34,830 nt of DNA, from assembly GCA_945932505.1 (NCBI GenBank), contig CAMEQB010000006.1, forward strand, positions 1 to 34,830. Direction: 5' to 3'. Positions 24,304-32,736 of the stretch are shown in pieces. Both the position numbers and the translations under genes were made by a program. The DNA is from an uncultured Spirochaetales bacterium. Its GTDB lineage: Bacteria; Spirochaetota; Spirochaetia; Sphaerochaetales; Sphaerochaetaceae. The notes beneath the pieces were generated by a model. It had not been told where the DNA came from. It saw only the letters and a program-made list of their open reading frames with translations, and ran no database searches. The first letter of the stretch is position 1; the number at the start of each line of letters is the position of its first letter.

Positions 24304-25365
24304 TTACTTATCAGCAAGTATCCTTAATACTTCACTGGTTGTGCCTTGTACTATATGAAAATATGTTGAGAACATAAGATTAATAGGAAGGTTAAAATTT
24401 TCAACAACGTTTCCACACCAATCTCTACCGCCTTTATCTTCAGGATAATGTGGTATTCTTTCTTTCATTATCCTTGTATCATCCATAAAGCCGAAACACT
24501 TTATTCCCCTACCCCATGCTACTCCACACTCAAATGAAACATCATTGTTTGGTTCAAAACCATGAAAATTATTTAAGTCTGCGACAATATAAGATGATGA
24601 AAGAAGAAGAGACATATTGTTTTCAAAAACCAATTGAGCTTTTCTTAAAGGATCTTCTGAATTGAATTCAACTAACAAATCCCCTGGAAATACGGCTTCA
24701 TATCCAGCATTTTTATATTCTTCTCTAACTTTTTCTTTATATATATCATAGTTAGAGTTATAGCGCTTAGATGAAGCTATATATACTCTATTTAAGATTC
24801 TTTTCTGTTCTGGCACTACCCTACTTTTGGTTTCATGTCCTTTTCTTTCTTCTTCAAGATCCAACAAGTAGAGTTTCAGAGCATCTTTAAAATCACCCTC
24901 AATAATCTTTGAAGAAGCCATTATACTTGGACAGAAAGGTAAATCAGAATAAGGTAATACTCGTTTATCTTGATCAATTATCTCACCATTACATAAATAA
25001 GCTAGTTGGTTCTTTTCAGCCATTAATCGTTTATCACGAGTATATCCATATACTCTACCACCTTTCTGCCAAATCCAGCCCATTTCAAAAATCGTTCCAC
25101 CATCAGGCTCAGAACCTCTGAAGAATTCTAAATCCGCTATAATAGCTGTGGTTTTTCCAACTTGAAATATAAGGTCATCAAATATTTCTTTGGCATTCAA
25201 TCTTAGGTCACTATTATTTAGCTTTAGTTCTGTAGAAGTTGGTAGAACTACAGGAATTCCATAATACTCTGCAAGTTTTCTCTGTGCCCACCATAACTCA
25301 TAGCCATTCTGATAGAAACATTCTGGTCCGGCAATATATAAAGCTTCATTATTATATTGGTACAT
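24304..25365 (-). CDS. Tandem nucleoside 2-deoxyribosyltransferase-like protein
   Basis: The 353-residue protein contains two related domains. Domain 1 (about 6-150) has YIAGPECF, ADLEFFRG (Asp79) and EPDGGTIFEMGW, with Asp88 and Glu94 at the 6-residue spacing known for the Asp and nucleophilic Glu of lactobacillal nucleoside deoxyribosyltransferase. Domain 2 (about 192-353) has VYIASSKRY, ADLNNFHG (Asp263) and EPNNDVSFECGVAW; Glu279 is kept but the Asp is Asn273. The family transfers or hydrolyses (deoxy)ribosyl groups on bases; single domains of about 150 residues are usual. It is the last gene of the catabolic operon, 10 bp after the nucleoside hydrolase, with AGGATC upstream. Its substrate is unknown. 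Confidence 0.85.
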   Translation of the reverse strand: MYQYNNEALYIAGPECFYQNGYELWWAQRKLAEYYGIPVVLPTSTELKLNNSDLRLNAKEIFDDLIFQVGKTTAIIADLEFFRGSEPDGGTIFEMGWIWQKGGRVYGYTRDKRLMAEKNQLAYLCNGEIIDQDKRVLPYSDLPFCPSIMASSKIIEGDFKDALKLYLLDLEEERKGHETKSRVVPEQKRILNRVYIASSKRYNSNYDIYKEKVREEYKNAGYEAVFPGDLLVEFNSEDPLRKAQLVFENNMSLLLSSSYIVADLNNFHGFEPNNDVSFECGVAWGRGIKCFGFMDDTRIMKERIPHYPEDKGGRDWCGNVVENFNLPINLMFSTYFHIVQGTTSEVLRILADK

Positions 25366-25375
25366 TTTTATGATC

Positions 25376-26329
25376 CTATTTCAAAAGTAAATCTCTCAGC
25401 ATATTGAGAAAACCTCTGTAGTCTGCATCTACTGCAATATCTATTTCAGGCAGATTCTTCCATATATGGTGATGTCTACCATCCCTAACAGTCATTCCTA
25501 AACATGGACCATCATCTGTAATTACAGAAACCAATGCTTTCTTAAATCTTACTAGGTTTTCATCTATTGCATATGCAACTGCCATACAGTCTATGCATGT
25601 ACAATATGCTCCATACCCATTCCCTTTTACAAAGTTAATTGCATTGGCAATGAAGTTAGCTTCTTTTTTTTCAGATGACTCAAAAAGAGATACATCGTTA
25701 TCTGTAAAATCAACATTGAAATATGTAGCAATATCGAGACCTATTGCCTTAAATGGAACTCCGCTTTCATATACAATCTTAGAAGCCTCAGGATCAACAT
25801 ACACATTCCATTCACTTTGTGGTGTATCTCCAGTAGCATTTAAAAAGGAAGCTTGATTAAGACCAAATGCACCACTGATGGCAATTATCTCTTTTACAAG
25901 AGGCTTGATTTCAGGAGCCATTTTAAAAGCCATACCAATATTTGAAAGAGGAGCAGTACATATTAGAGTTACTTCATGAGGATATTTCTTTATTGTATCA
26001 ATAATTAAATTGACTGCATGTCTTTGTTCAAGCTCCATGGTCGGTTCAGGGAGATTTGCATTGGCAAGTCCATCTGTACCATGAGTAAAAGGATCCTTTG
26101 CCACAGGTCTTACCATTGGCTCCGACATACCCATAGCAACTGGAATATCTCGGCGATCAATAAGCTCCAATATCTTTCTAGCATTTTTTGCTGTGACTAC
26201 AGCAGGATAATTTCCATTGACGGTTGTTACAGCCAACAAATCGATTTTATCAGATTTGGCAGCCATAACAATAGCCATTGAATCATCCATACCTGGGTCA
26301 CAATCAAGTATTACTTTCTTTCTATCCAT
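25376..26329 (-). CDS. Nucleoside hydrolase family protein (IUNH-like) with altered active-site motif
   Basis: Inosine-uridine-preferring nucleoside hydrolases cleave the N-glycosidic bond of ribonucleosides using a Ca ion. The Ca-binding motif LDCDPGMDD (Asp9, 11, 15, 16) is intact, as are THGTDGLAN (His83) and EWNVYVDPEA (Glu173, Asn175). The late motif, usually H-D-P, reads CIDCMAVAY: Asp247 is kept but the His position is Ile246 and the Pro position is Cys248. That His helps protonate the leaving base in classical members, so specificity or chemistry may differ. The frame opens at 26344, but the ATG at 26329 fits better: AGAGGG precedes it, and it starts one base after the stop of the UPF0047 gene. 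The product is 317 residues. Confidence 0.92.
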   Translation of the reverse strand: MDRKKVILDCDPGMDDSMAIVMAAKSDKIDLLAVTTVNGNYPAVVTAKNARKILELIDRRDIPVAMGMSEPMVRPVAKDPFTHGTDGLANANLPEPTMELEQRHAVNLIIDTIKKYPHEVTLICTAPLSNIGMAFKMAPEIKPLVKEIIAISGAFGLNQASFLNATGDTPQSEWNVYVDPEASKIVYESGVPFKAIGLDIATYFNVDFTDNDVSLFESSEKKEANFIANAINFVKGNGYGAYCTCIDCMAVAYAIDENLVRFKKALVSVITDDGPCLGMTVRDGRHHHIWKNLPEIDIAVDADYRGFLNMLRDLLLK

Positions 26330-26330
26330 A

Positions 26331-26735
26331 TCAGCCCTCTGCAACTTTTACAATAAACTGTCTTTTTCTTGGGCCATCAAATTCAAGGAAGAATATGCCT
26401 TGTGATCCTCCTAAGACAAGCTTACCTTCATGAATAATAAAAGTCTGGCTAATACCAACTATTGCACTCTTTACATGTCCTGCAGCATCCTGAGGTGTAT
26501 CATGTTGATGCTTAAAATCTACTTTTGTAGGAATAAGACGACATATCTCATCTTGCAGATCTTCAAAACCTGCAGGATCCCAGAAAGAAGTTACAGCAAG
26601 AGAAGCTGTTGTATGTGGATTATAAACAACACAAATTCCTTCCTGTACTCCACTCTCTTTTACACAATTCTTTACATCTTCCGTGATATTGATTACATCA
26701 TTAAACTTTGTTTCTATATTAAACTTCTTAAACAT
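26331..26735 (-). CDS. UPF0047/YjbQ family protein
   Basis: This 134-residue protein matches the UPF0047 pattern throughout: VVYNPHTTASLAVT (about 37-50), the acidic/His region HQHDTPQDAAGHVKSAIVG (about 77-95), and the C-terminal GKLVLGGSQGIFFLEFDGPR (about 104-123). E. coli YjbQ has a weak thiamine-phosphate synthase activity, but the family's physiological role is unsettled. GGAGG with ideal spacing precedes the ATG. It sits 11 bp after the SIS gene and 1 bp before the nucleoside hydrolase start, so it is part of the operon. Its presence here suggests a link to phosphorylated or ribosylated intermediates rather than thiamine synthesis (inference). Confidence 0.9.
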   Translation of the reverse strand: MFKKFNIETKFNDVINITEDVKNCVKESGVQEGICVVYNPHTTASLAVTSFWDPAGFEDLQDEICRLIPTKVDFKHQHDTPQDAAGHVKSAIVGISQTFIIHEGKLVLGGSQGIFFLEFDGPRKRQFIVKVAEG

Positions 26736-26746
26736 ATTTCCTCCAA

Positions 26747-27886
26747 TTAGAGAACAACTATTTCACTTTGACGTACACAAGCGGCATCCTTGCTAAAGCT
26801 CCAAGGTCCGGTGCAACCTCTACCTGCTCTTTCACCTCTCATTGCCATAAAATAACCAAATAAAAGACAGATAGGTACAAATTGAGTCAAAGGCATAGTA
26901 TAAGCAAAACTTGTTGACGGTACTTGTATATATGTGGTATCTACTCCGAAATCATCTTTAGAACCATCTGTTATAACAAACATCGGTCTACCAAGTTGCT
27001 TTGCATAATTAATTGTCTCTTTACATCTTGATAAAGCAGGGTTCTTTGTATTGGCAATAAGAATCGTAGCTATCTCAGAAACATTTTTCATAAAGAAATT
27101 AAGATGTAACCACTCTTCCATGTTTGTATCTGTAGCAAAATCTCCTGTAGCTTCAAAAGCCTTCGCCTTGCCAAACCATGCTGTAGCGTAATCAAAGCCT
27201 GCACCAACAAAGTCAAAGTGATGCATATCCTTCCATTCTTTAGCAATAGAGAGAATATCAGAATCCATCTGAGGTAGCATTTCTTCCAGTTTATCAGCCT
27301 GAGCAAGAATATCTTTTCGATATGCTTTTGCTGTATCCATTGTATATCTACCTCTTACTTCACCTATTCTAATTGCAAGAAGTAGTAGAGCCATTAATGA
27401 TACCATATAACTTCTTGTACCTGGAGCTGAAGGATACTTTGGAATATCAAGCTTAAGAATTCTATCGCTATTCTGAGCGAGAATAGCCTGGTCATTTCCT
27501 GTTACGCCAAGAACAAATGCACCATACTTTCGCACTCTCATTAATGCTTCACCCATACGTGCTACTTTTCCAGAGTTACTTACTGCTATTACAAGTGGAT
27601 CATGTGGAGCCCCTCCAAGAAACTTCTTTTCATAGAATCTGGAAAGATCCAAAGCATTTAAGCATTCAGTCCTTTTTCCTGTAAGTGACTCGAATATTGG
27701 TTTCATAGCAAGGCATGCAGCATAAGAATCACCAAGGCCTACAAGAATAATGTGTTGAATATCAAAGATTTCTGGAGTAGTCAAAACTGTCCTTGTCTTA
27801 GGTTCTAGATCACTATACTGACTTCTCATTAATTCAGGTAAAGAAAATACCTGGTCTCTCATTGCATTAGAAAATTCATCGCTCAT
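26747..27886 (-). CDS. SIS-domain sugar isomerase/deglycase-like protein
   Basis: The 379-residue protein has two SIS folds of the GlmS C-terminal/AgaS/FrlB type. The first (about 40-200) contains IILVGLGDSYAACLAMKPIF, VIAVSNSGKVARMGEALMRV and FVLGVTGNDQAILAQ. The second (about 215-370) contains FDFVGAGFDYATAWFGKAKA and EEWLHLNFF. Such enzymes bind phosphosugars and act as isomerases, deaminases or deglycases. The combination with a TIM-barrel epimerase, a GntR regulator and an ABC importer recalls fructosamine (frl) operons, but no PfkB-type kinase is encoded here. It overlaps the TIM-barrel gene by 4 bp (ATGA), with AGAGGG upstream. Confidence 0.85.
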   Translation of the reverse strand: MSDEFSNAMRDQVFSLPELMRSQYSDLEPKTRTVLTTPEIFDIQHIILVGLGDSYAACLAMKPIFESLTGKRTECLNALDLSRFYEKKFLGGAPHDPLVIAVSNSGKVARMGEALMRVRKYGAFVLGVTGNDQAILAQNSDRILKLDIPKYPSAPGTRSYMVSLMALLLLAIRIGEVRGRYTMDTAKAYRKDILAQADKLEEMLPQMDSDILSIAKEWKDMHHFDFVGAGFDYATAWFGKAKAFEATGDFATDTNMEEWLHLNFFMKNVSEIATILIANTKNPALSRCKETINYAKQLGRPMFVITDGSKDDFGVDTTYIQVPSTSFAYTMPLTQFVPICLLFGYFMAMRGERAGRGCTGPWSFSKDAACVRQSEIVVL

Positions 27887-28779
27887 ATTATTAAACCCTC
27901 TTTAAATTTGTTGCATCTATCAATCAAATATTCACCTAATTCTCTGCTATATCTAATGGCGGGAAGTACCAACTCATCAGGTAGTCTCATGGTGTGCCGA
28001 TGAGTTTCGAAGGTAAAATCTCCTTCATAATCAAGTTGGGCGATACTCTTCAACATATCATCCACATCTGATATTCCGTTGTAAGGAAGTACATGGTCAT
28101 AAACTTTGTCATAATAATCAGATATATGTGTGGCCTTTAATCTATCTCCAACAAGTTTTAAAGCATCTATCTGATTCTGTTTCATAATTGCACTATGTTC
28201 AAAGTCCCAGCATATTCCAACATTCTCTGAATCGATGGAATCAACTAAGTCAACGAGTTCTTCAGCAAAGGAACAATACCTTCTTTTTGGAGCTATATTC
28301 ATTTCCCACAGGTTTTCAATAGCTATACCTACATTATGTTTCCCTGCAAAATCAGAAAGTCGTCTGAAGTATTCTATTCCCTTCAGTTTTGATGATTTTT
28401 GTTGTGTAACACTATTCCAATCGGTTGCAGCATGAATGACAACCCATTTTACTCCTAGCATTTCAGAACCGATTATATCTCTTCTTATTTGCTCTTCACG
28501 CCATAAACTATCTTCGCTTTGTTCTTCGCAATAGTTATAGAAATGAGAGTGTGACTGAGAGAACTCAATGCCGTATTTATCTGCCTCATTTTTTATTTTC
28601 TCTACATATGATTTCCAGTCCTTACCCCACATTGGAGTTTCAAACATTGCACAGTCATGAAAATTCATATCAAGTACATCATAACCAGCTTCACTATATA
28701 TCTTTATCGTAGATGGTATATCTGCTTTAGTACCATCAGGTCGATTAAAATACATACAAGTGGAAGTAGATAATCTCAT
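27883..28779 (-). CDS. Sugar phosphate isomerase/epimerase (AP endonuclease 2-like TIM barrel)
   Basis: The 298-residue protein has the xylose isomerase-like TIM-barrel pattern: an early AGYDVLDMNFHD strand, FSQSHSHFYNY (about 72-82), WVVIHAATDWN (about 112-122), VGIAIENLWEMN with a metal-ligand-type Glu (about 148-159), VGICWDFEHSAIM (about 190-202), ATHISDYYDKVYDHVLPYNG (about 218-237) and FTFETHRH near the end. The family includes tagatose and fructoselysine epimerases and many uncharacterised sugar isomerases. It is joined to its neighbours by ATGA overlaps on both sides, between the HAD and SIS genes. A role in epimerising the imported sugar is inferred. Confidence 0.86.
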   Translation of the reverse strand: MRLSTSTCMYFNRPDGTKADIPSTIKIYSEAGYDVLDMNFHDCAMFETPMWGKDWKSYVEKIKNEADKYGIEFSQSHSHFYNYCEEQSEDSLWREEQIRRDIIGSEMLGVKWVVIHAATDWNSVTQQKSSKLKGIEYFRRLSDFAGKHNVGIAIENLWEMNIAPKRRYCSFAEELVDLVDSIDSENVGICWDFEHSAIMKQNQIDALKLVGDRLKATHISDYYDKVYDHVLPYNGISDVDDMLKSIAQLDYEGDFTFETHRHTMRLPDELVLPAIRYSRELGEYLIDRCNKFKEGLII

Positions 28780-29582
28780 AGCTCTTTATCCTTTAAAACA
28801 AATAGTTCAACTGCTTCTTTTACCCCAGCAAAACATCTGTTTTTGCATATATAATCAGCTACAGCCTTAACATCGTCAGTACTGTTTGCAACAGCAACAC
28901 CGATACCTGCAGCCTGTATCAATTCCATATCATTTTGGTGATCCCCACAGAACATAACTTCATCCATTTTAATTCCTAGACTATCTGCAAGGACCTGAAC
29001 GCCACTAGCTTTTGTGGCACGACTGTCCACAATCTCAATGGATCTATCGACGTAACGAGTATAACAATATGTTGATGGAAGTTTTTTTGCATCTTCCTCT
29101 AATCTACTAACCCTGTCATCATAAACATCGGTAAATAGACTTAGTTTATCGATATTTGTTTTACCCCATTCTTCTTCAGTAAAAATATGCTGATCATGAT
29201 ACCTGTCAAAAGCTTCTCTTTGGGCTTTAAGGTAAGTAGTATCACGCCAATACCACTCCCGGCCTTCTATTGAGTAAACAATAGACATGCCGAGAGAGTC
29301 TGCTTTTTCAATAAATGGCCTTAGTGGTGACACTGGAATCTGTAATCTTCTAACTACTTTGTCCTTCAAAACAACTGTTGCTCCATTGGTTGCAACATAA
29401 GGTATTTCAAGATCTAAGGCGTTGACATACTTCTCAGCCAAAGATTCTGTTCTACCTGTTGCTAGAGAGAAATACACTCCTTTTTCTTTAAGTCTACTCT
29501 TTAAAAGGATAGCTTCTTTTGGAAGTACTTCATCTTTATCTATTAGAGTACAATCTATGTCACACACTACAAGCCTAATCAT
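28776..29582 (-). CDS. HAD-superfamily (Cof-type, class IIB) phosphatase
   Basis: Cof-like HAD hydrolases dephosphorylate sugar phosphates, nucleotides or cofactors. Motif I is VCDIDCTLID, where the nucleophile Asp8 and general acid Asp10 are kept but the usual Gly of DxDGT is Cys. Motif II SLATGR (about 38-43) and ATNGA, a C2-type cap in the middle, and motif IV FCGDHQNDMELIQAAG (about 213-228) follow. The 268-residue length is typical. AGAGGT precedes the ATG, 11 bp after the binding-protein stop. The operon encodes no kinase, so it may act on a phosphorylated intermediate made elsewhere, or serve detoxification (inference). Confidence 0.9.
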   Translation of the reverse strand: MIRLVVCDIDCTLIDKDEVLPKEAILLKSRLKEKGVYFSLATGRTESLAEKYVNALDLEIPYVATNGATVVLKDKVVRRLQIPVSPLRPFIEKADSLGMSIVYSIEGREWYWRDTTYLKAQREAFDRYHDQHIFTEEEWGKTNIDKLSLFTDVYDDRVSRLEEDAKKLPSTYCYTRYVDRSIEIVDSRATKASGVQVLADSLGIKMDEVMFCGDHQNDMELIQAAGIGVAVANSTDDVKAVADYICKNRCFAGVKEAVELFVLKDKEL

Positions 29583-29593
29583 TATTACCTCTT

Positions 29594-30946
29594 TTAGTTG
29601 TTTGCCTTATGATAAGCAGCAAGCTTTTCATTACATTCATTGACAATACCATCATGGCACTGATCAAGAGTTTCTCTTCCTTCTGCAAAAGCAACCATGT
29701 GGTTCTTGATGATTGAGTCAATTTCCCAGTTGATGATATCGAAAGGTTCCTGAACATTTGGATTTGAAGCATGGATAGCATCAACAGCTACCTTGTATGC
29801 AGGGTTTTTACTGAACCATTCATCGATACCAGGCTGCTCATAAACTTTCTTATTTACTGGGATATATCCTGTATCTTTATGGAACTGGAACTGAACTTCA
29901 GGAGATACCATGTACTGTACAAACTCCCAAGTTGCTGCGACCTGCTCATCATCCTTATCTGGATTAAACATAACGACACATGATCCACCAACTGCAACAC
30001 CACCCTTATCATCAGCATTTACCTTTGGGTTTGGAGCAACGTTCCACTTGAAATTATCGCCAACAAGAGCCTTGATCTTTCCGATTCTAGCAGATGACAT
30101 GTTGACCATTGCATGAATACCAAGAGCAAACTCTTCGTTGATATCATCTTCTGTTGGCTTATATCCACCACTCTTAATGACTTTTTCCCACTCTGTAAGG
30201 AAGTTTCTGAGAGTACCATCTTCGCCGAAAGTAACCTTTGTCATAGGTGCAAGTCTTCCACCTTCATTGTCACCAAAGAAGTTATAATCGCCCTGTGAAC
30301 CGATATAGTTAGCCATCTGATATCTTCTGATAGCAACATTGAGTCCATATCTTTCCACTTCACCCTTTTCATTGACAATCTTAAGCTTTTCGCAGTCTTC
30401 AGCAAGTTCAGCAATAGTTGAAGGAGGGTTATCGATACCAGCTTCCTTTAACATATCTTCATTGTAGTAAAGAAGAAGAGCTGAGCAAGATACTGGCATA
30501 CCTATCTGTTCTCCAGCATAATTATAGCTTCTAAGCATATTAGGCTCGATGTCGTTAATATCAAGTGTAGTATTAGAAGCACCGAGCATTTCTTCAACTG
30601 TTACAAGTTGTTCATATGTATATGCAGAGGGAATACCAGCTCCAGCAATCTGTGCACAATCCGGGAAGTTTTTAAAATCATTTGCCTGAGCAAGAGTCTT
30701 AAGCTTTTCGCTGTTGTCGTTACCCTGGAATACAGCTTTGACAACGATGCCCTTCTCTTTTCCGATTGTTTCATTGAAAGAAGTTGCAATCTTTTCAATG
30801 GCAGTGGCATTTACACCACTCATAGTATGCCAGAACTCAACAGTACGGACATTAGCACTTGCTTCAGGTTTTGCTTCAGAAGCACCACCGGCAAAGAGCA
30901 TTGCTGCCAACATTGCCATCAATACGATAACAAGAGTTTTTTTCAT
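29594..30946 (-). CDS. ABC transporter substrate-binding protein (UgpB/MalE-like, CUT1)
   Basis: This 450-residue extracytoplasmic binding protein belongs to the bacterial solute-binding family 1. An N-terminal signal peptide (MKKTLVIVLMAMLAAMLFAGG) ends near ASEAKPEAS; no lipobox Cys is present. Typical family segments are VEFWHTMSGVNATAIEKIA, LKTLAQANDFKNFPDCAQI, YTYEQLVTVEEML, GMPVSCSALLLYYNEDMLKE (all shortened here) and WEFVQYMVSPEVQFQFH. The frame begins four codons earlier, but the ATG at 30946 follows GGAGG with 7-nt spacing. Family members take up oligosaccharides or glycerol-3-phosphate-like solutes. The ligand here is unknown; the neighbouring enzymes point to a ribosylated compound. 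Confidence 0.93.
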   Translation of the reverse strand: MKKTLVIVLMAMLAAMLFAGGASEAKPEASANVRTVEFWHTMSGVNATAIEKIATSFNETIGKEKGIVVKAVFQGNDNSEKLKTLAQANDFKNFPDCAQIAGAGIPSAYTYEQLVTVEEMLGASNTTLDINDIEPNMLRSYNYAGEQIGMPVSCSALLLYYNEDMLKEAGIDNPPSTIAELAEDCEKLKIVNEKGEVERYGLNVAIRRYQMANYIGSQGDYNFFGDNEGGRLAPMTKVTFGEDGTLRNFLTEWEKVIKSGGYKPTEDDINEEFALGIHAMVNMSSARIGKIKALVGDNFKWNVAPNPKVNADDKGGVAVGGSCVVMFNPDKDDEQVAATWEFVQYMVSPEVQFQFHKDTGYIPVNKKVYEQPGIDEWFSKNPAYKVAVDAIHASNPNVQEPFDIINWEIDSIIKNHMVAFAEGRETLDQCHDGIVNECNEKLAAYHKANN

Positions 30947-30981
30947 TTTTTCCTCCAAAAAGAAAGATACATATATAGTTA

Positions 30982-31830
30982 TCAGCCCTTGACTGATCCA
31001 CCCATGATTCCACCCACAATTCTCTTCTGGAAAATGATAAATACCAAAAGTGTGGGTAAAAGAACTAATATCGATGCCGCCATAACAGGTCCATAAACAA
31101 CACCATCCGGGAAGTTGAGCATTGTTACACCAACCTGAACAGTTCTCATTAGATTTTCATTTGTAACCAACATCGGCCAAAGATACTGGTTCCATACACT
31201 GATAAATGATGAAATAAATACTGTTGTGATTACTGGTGTGGATAATGGCATGAGAATCTGTAAGAAGAATCTTAAGTTTGAGCATCCATCGATTACAGCA
31301 GCTTCCTTAAGGGTCAAAGAGAATGTAAGGAAGTATTGCCTCATTAAGAAGATATTTGTGGCATTACAGAAGAAAATAATCATCATACCCAGGTATGTGT
31401 TTATTAGTCCAAGCTTAGCTACTGTCTGATAGTTAGAGACAAGAACTACATCACCAGGAATCATCATTGTTCCCATAATAAGCATAAAGATGAAGTTTCT
31501 ACCTTTGAACTTATAGAAAGAGAGGGCATATGCAGCCATAGATGAAATGATTACCCTCATAATTGATGATGTCAAAGCCATAATCAAAGAGTTAATCATG
31601 AACCTTCCTAAAGTTGTGGATGTAATTGCCATTTTATAGTTATCAAGAATCCACTTTTTAGGAATAAAAGTCGGCGGTCTCTTTAATATCTGATTTGCAG
31701 GCATAAAAGAAATCAATAGAGCATAAATAATCGGAGCTATGATTACCAGACCAAGAAGGATAGCTAATGTCTGATGCACCAATGAAATAGTTGTTCTTCT
31801 ACTAATTCTTTTGTTTTGAATCTGTTTCAA
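30982..31830 (-). CDS. ABC transporter permease (MalG/UgpE-like)
   Basis: The 282-residue inner-membrane protein has about six hydrophobic helices and the EAA loop LKEAAVIDGCSNLRFFLQIL (about 186-205) that docks on the ATPase, typical of the second CUT1 permease. N-terminal RRTTISLVHQTLAILLGLVI and the C-terminal FIIFQKRIVGGIMGGSVKG are family-like. The start is unusual: the frame begins at a TTG (31830-31828) overlapping the stop of the first permease as TTGA, with AGGGAG about 10 nt upstream and no suitable in-frame ATG nearby. It pairs with the next upstream permease; no ATPase is encoded in the window. Confidence 0.93.
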   Translation of the reverse strand: MKQIQNKRISRRTTISLVHQTLAILLGLVIIAPIIYALLISFMPANQILKRPPTFIPKKWILDNYKMAITSTTLGRFMINSLIMALTSSIMRVIISSMAAYALSFYKFKGRNFIFMLIMGTMMIPGDVVLVSNYQTVAKLGLINTYLGMMIIFFCNATNIFLMRQYFLTFSLTLKEAAVIDGCSNLRFFLQILMPLSTPVITTVFISSFISVWNQYLWPMLVTNENLMRTVQVGVTMLNFPDGVVYGPVMAASILVLLPTLLVFIIFQKRIVGGIMGGSVKG

Positions 31831-32717
31831 TTGTAGTACACTCCCTTTTTCTCAAATCTGAAGCTGATAAGCATCAAGATAAAGGTGATTGCGAAAGCGA
31901 TAATTGCAGTAGCATATCCATCGTTGTAGTTTAGATTGTTTACTGCCTGCTTATACATGTAGCTGATCATGGTATCAACATTCGCAGTTGTTGCTATAGC
32001 TCCGCTATTAGTGAATATCAAAGCAAGTGATGACATCATCATATCTTTTGCCATTGATGTAATGACCAAGAAGAAGAGTGTTGGAGAAATCAGAGGCATG
32101 ATAATAGATACTGTCTTCCTAAAAATCTTTGCTCCGTCTATTGATGCAGACTCAAGTATAGAGCCATCTATTCCTCGTATTGCTGCAAGTAAGAAAAGGA
32201 AGTTATATCCTATATTCATCCAAGTGGAAATGATTGATATCGCAATCATCGCCCACTTGTCGTTATTAAGCCAGTTTATCTTTGTCCCAAGAATATAGTT
32301 CAAGGCTCCGATTGTAGGATTATATGCAAGTTTGAATATCATCGCTGCAACACTCATACTCATAGCCATAGTAAGAGCGAACATCGTTTCATAAACCCTT
32401 GAACTTCTAGTTGGTTTATTTGCAATAAGCGCAAGAATCAGAGCAATAAGAATACTTACTGGAGCACATAATATTGTATATATAAATGTATTCTTGCAGA
32501 CTCTATGGAAATTACTGTCCTTTAATACCCTTATGAAGTTTTCCAGTCCTACAAAATGCTTGAAGTTACCCATACTATCAACAAGAAAAAAGCTCCCGAT
32601 GAATGTCTTGATAAATGGATAATATGTAAATACCAAGAAGAATATGATTGCAGGGAGCAGATATAATAATGGCTCCACATACTTCATTACTTTTCTTTTT
32701 CTTAATTGATTAGCCAT
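31827..32717 (-). CDS. ABC transporter permease (MalF/UgpA-like)
   Basis: The 296-residue inner-membrane protein starts with a basic stretch and the helix LLYLLPAIIFFLVFTYYPFI (about 16-35), the classic start of the MalF/UgpA group. It continues through six membrane segments and carries the EAA loop LESASIDGAKIFRKTVSIIM (about 181-200). The frame opens at a GTG (32726), but the ATG at 32717 is chosen because AAGGGG lies 8 nt before it. It follows the ADP-ribosylglycohydrolase gene by 19 bp and overlaps the second permease by 4 bp. Together they form the membrane channel of the importer. Confidence 0.93.
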   Translation of the reverse strand: MANQLRKRKVMKYVEPLLYLLPAIIFFLVFTYYPFIKTFIGSFFLVDSMGNFKHFVGLENFIRVLKDSNFHRVCKNTFIYTILCAPVSILIALILALIANKPTRSSRVYETMFALTMAMSMSVAAMIFKLAYNPTIGALNYILGTKINWLNNDKWAMIAISIISTWMNIGYNFLFLLAAIRGIDGSILESASIDGAKIFRKTVSIIMPLISPTLFFLVITSMAKDMMMSSLALIFTNSGAIATTANVDTMISYMYKQAVNNLNYNDGYATAIIAFAITFILMLISFRFEKKGVYYN

Positions 32718-32736
32718 GGATTTCACCCCTTTACAC

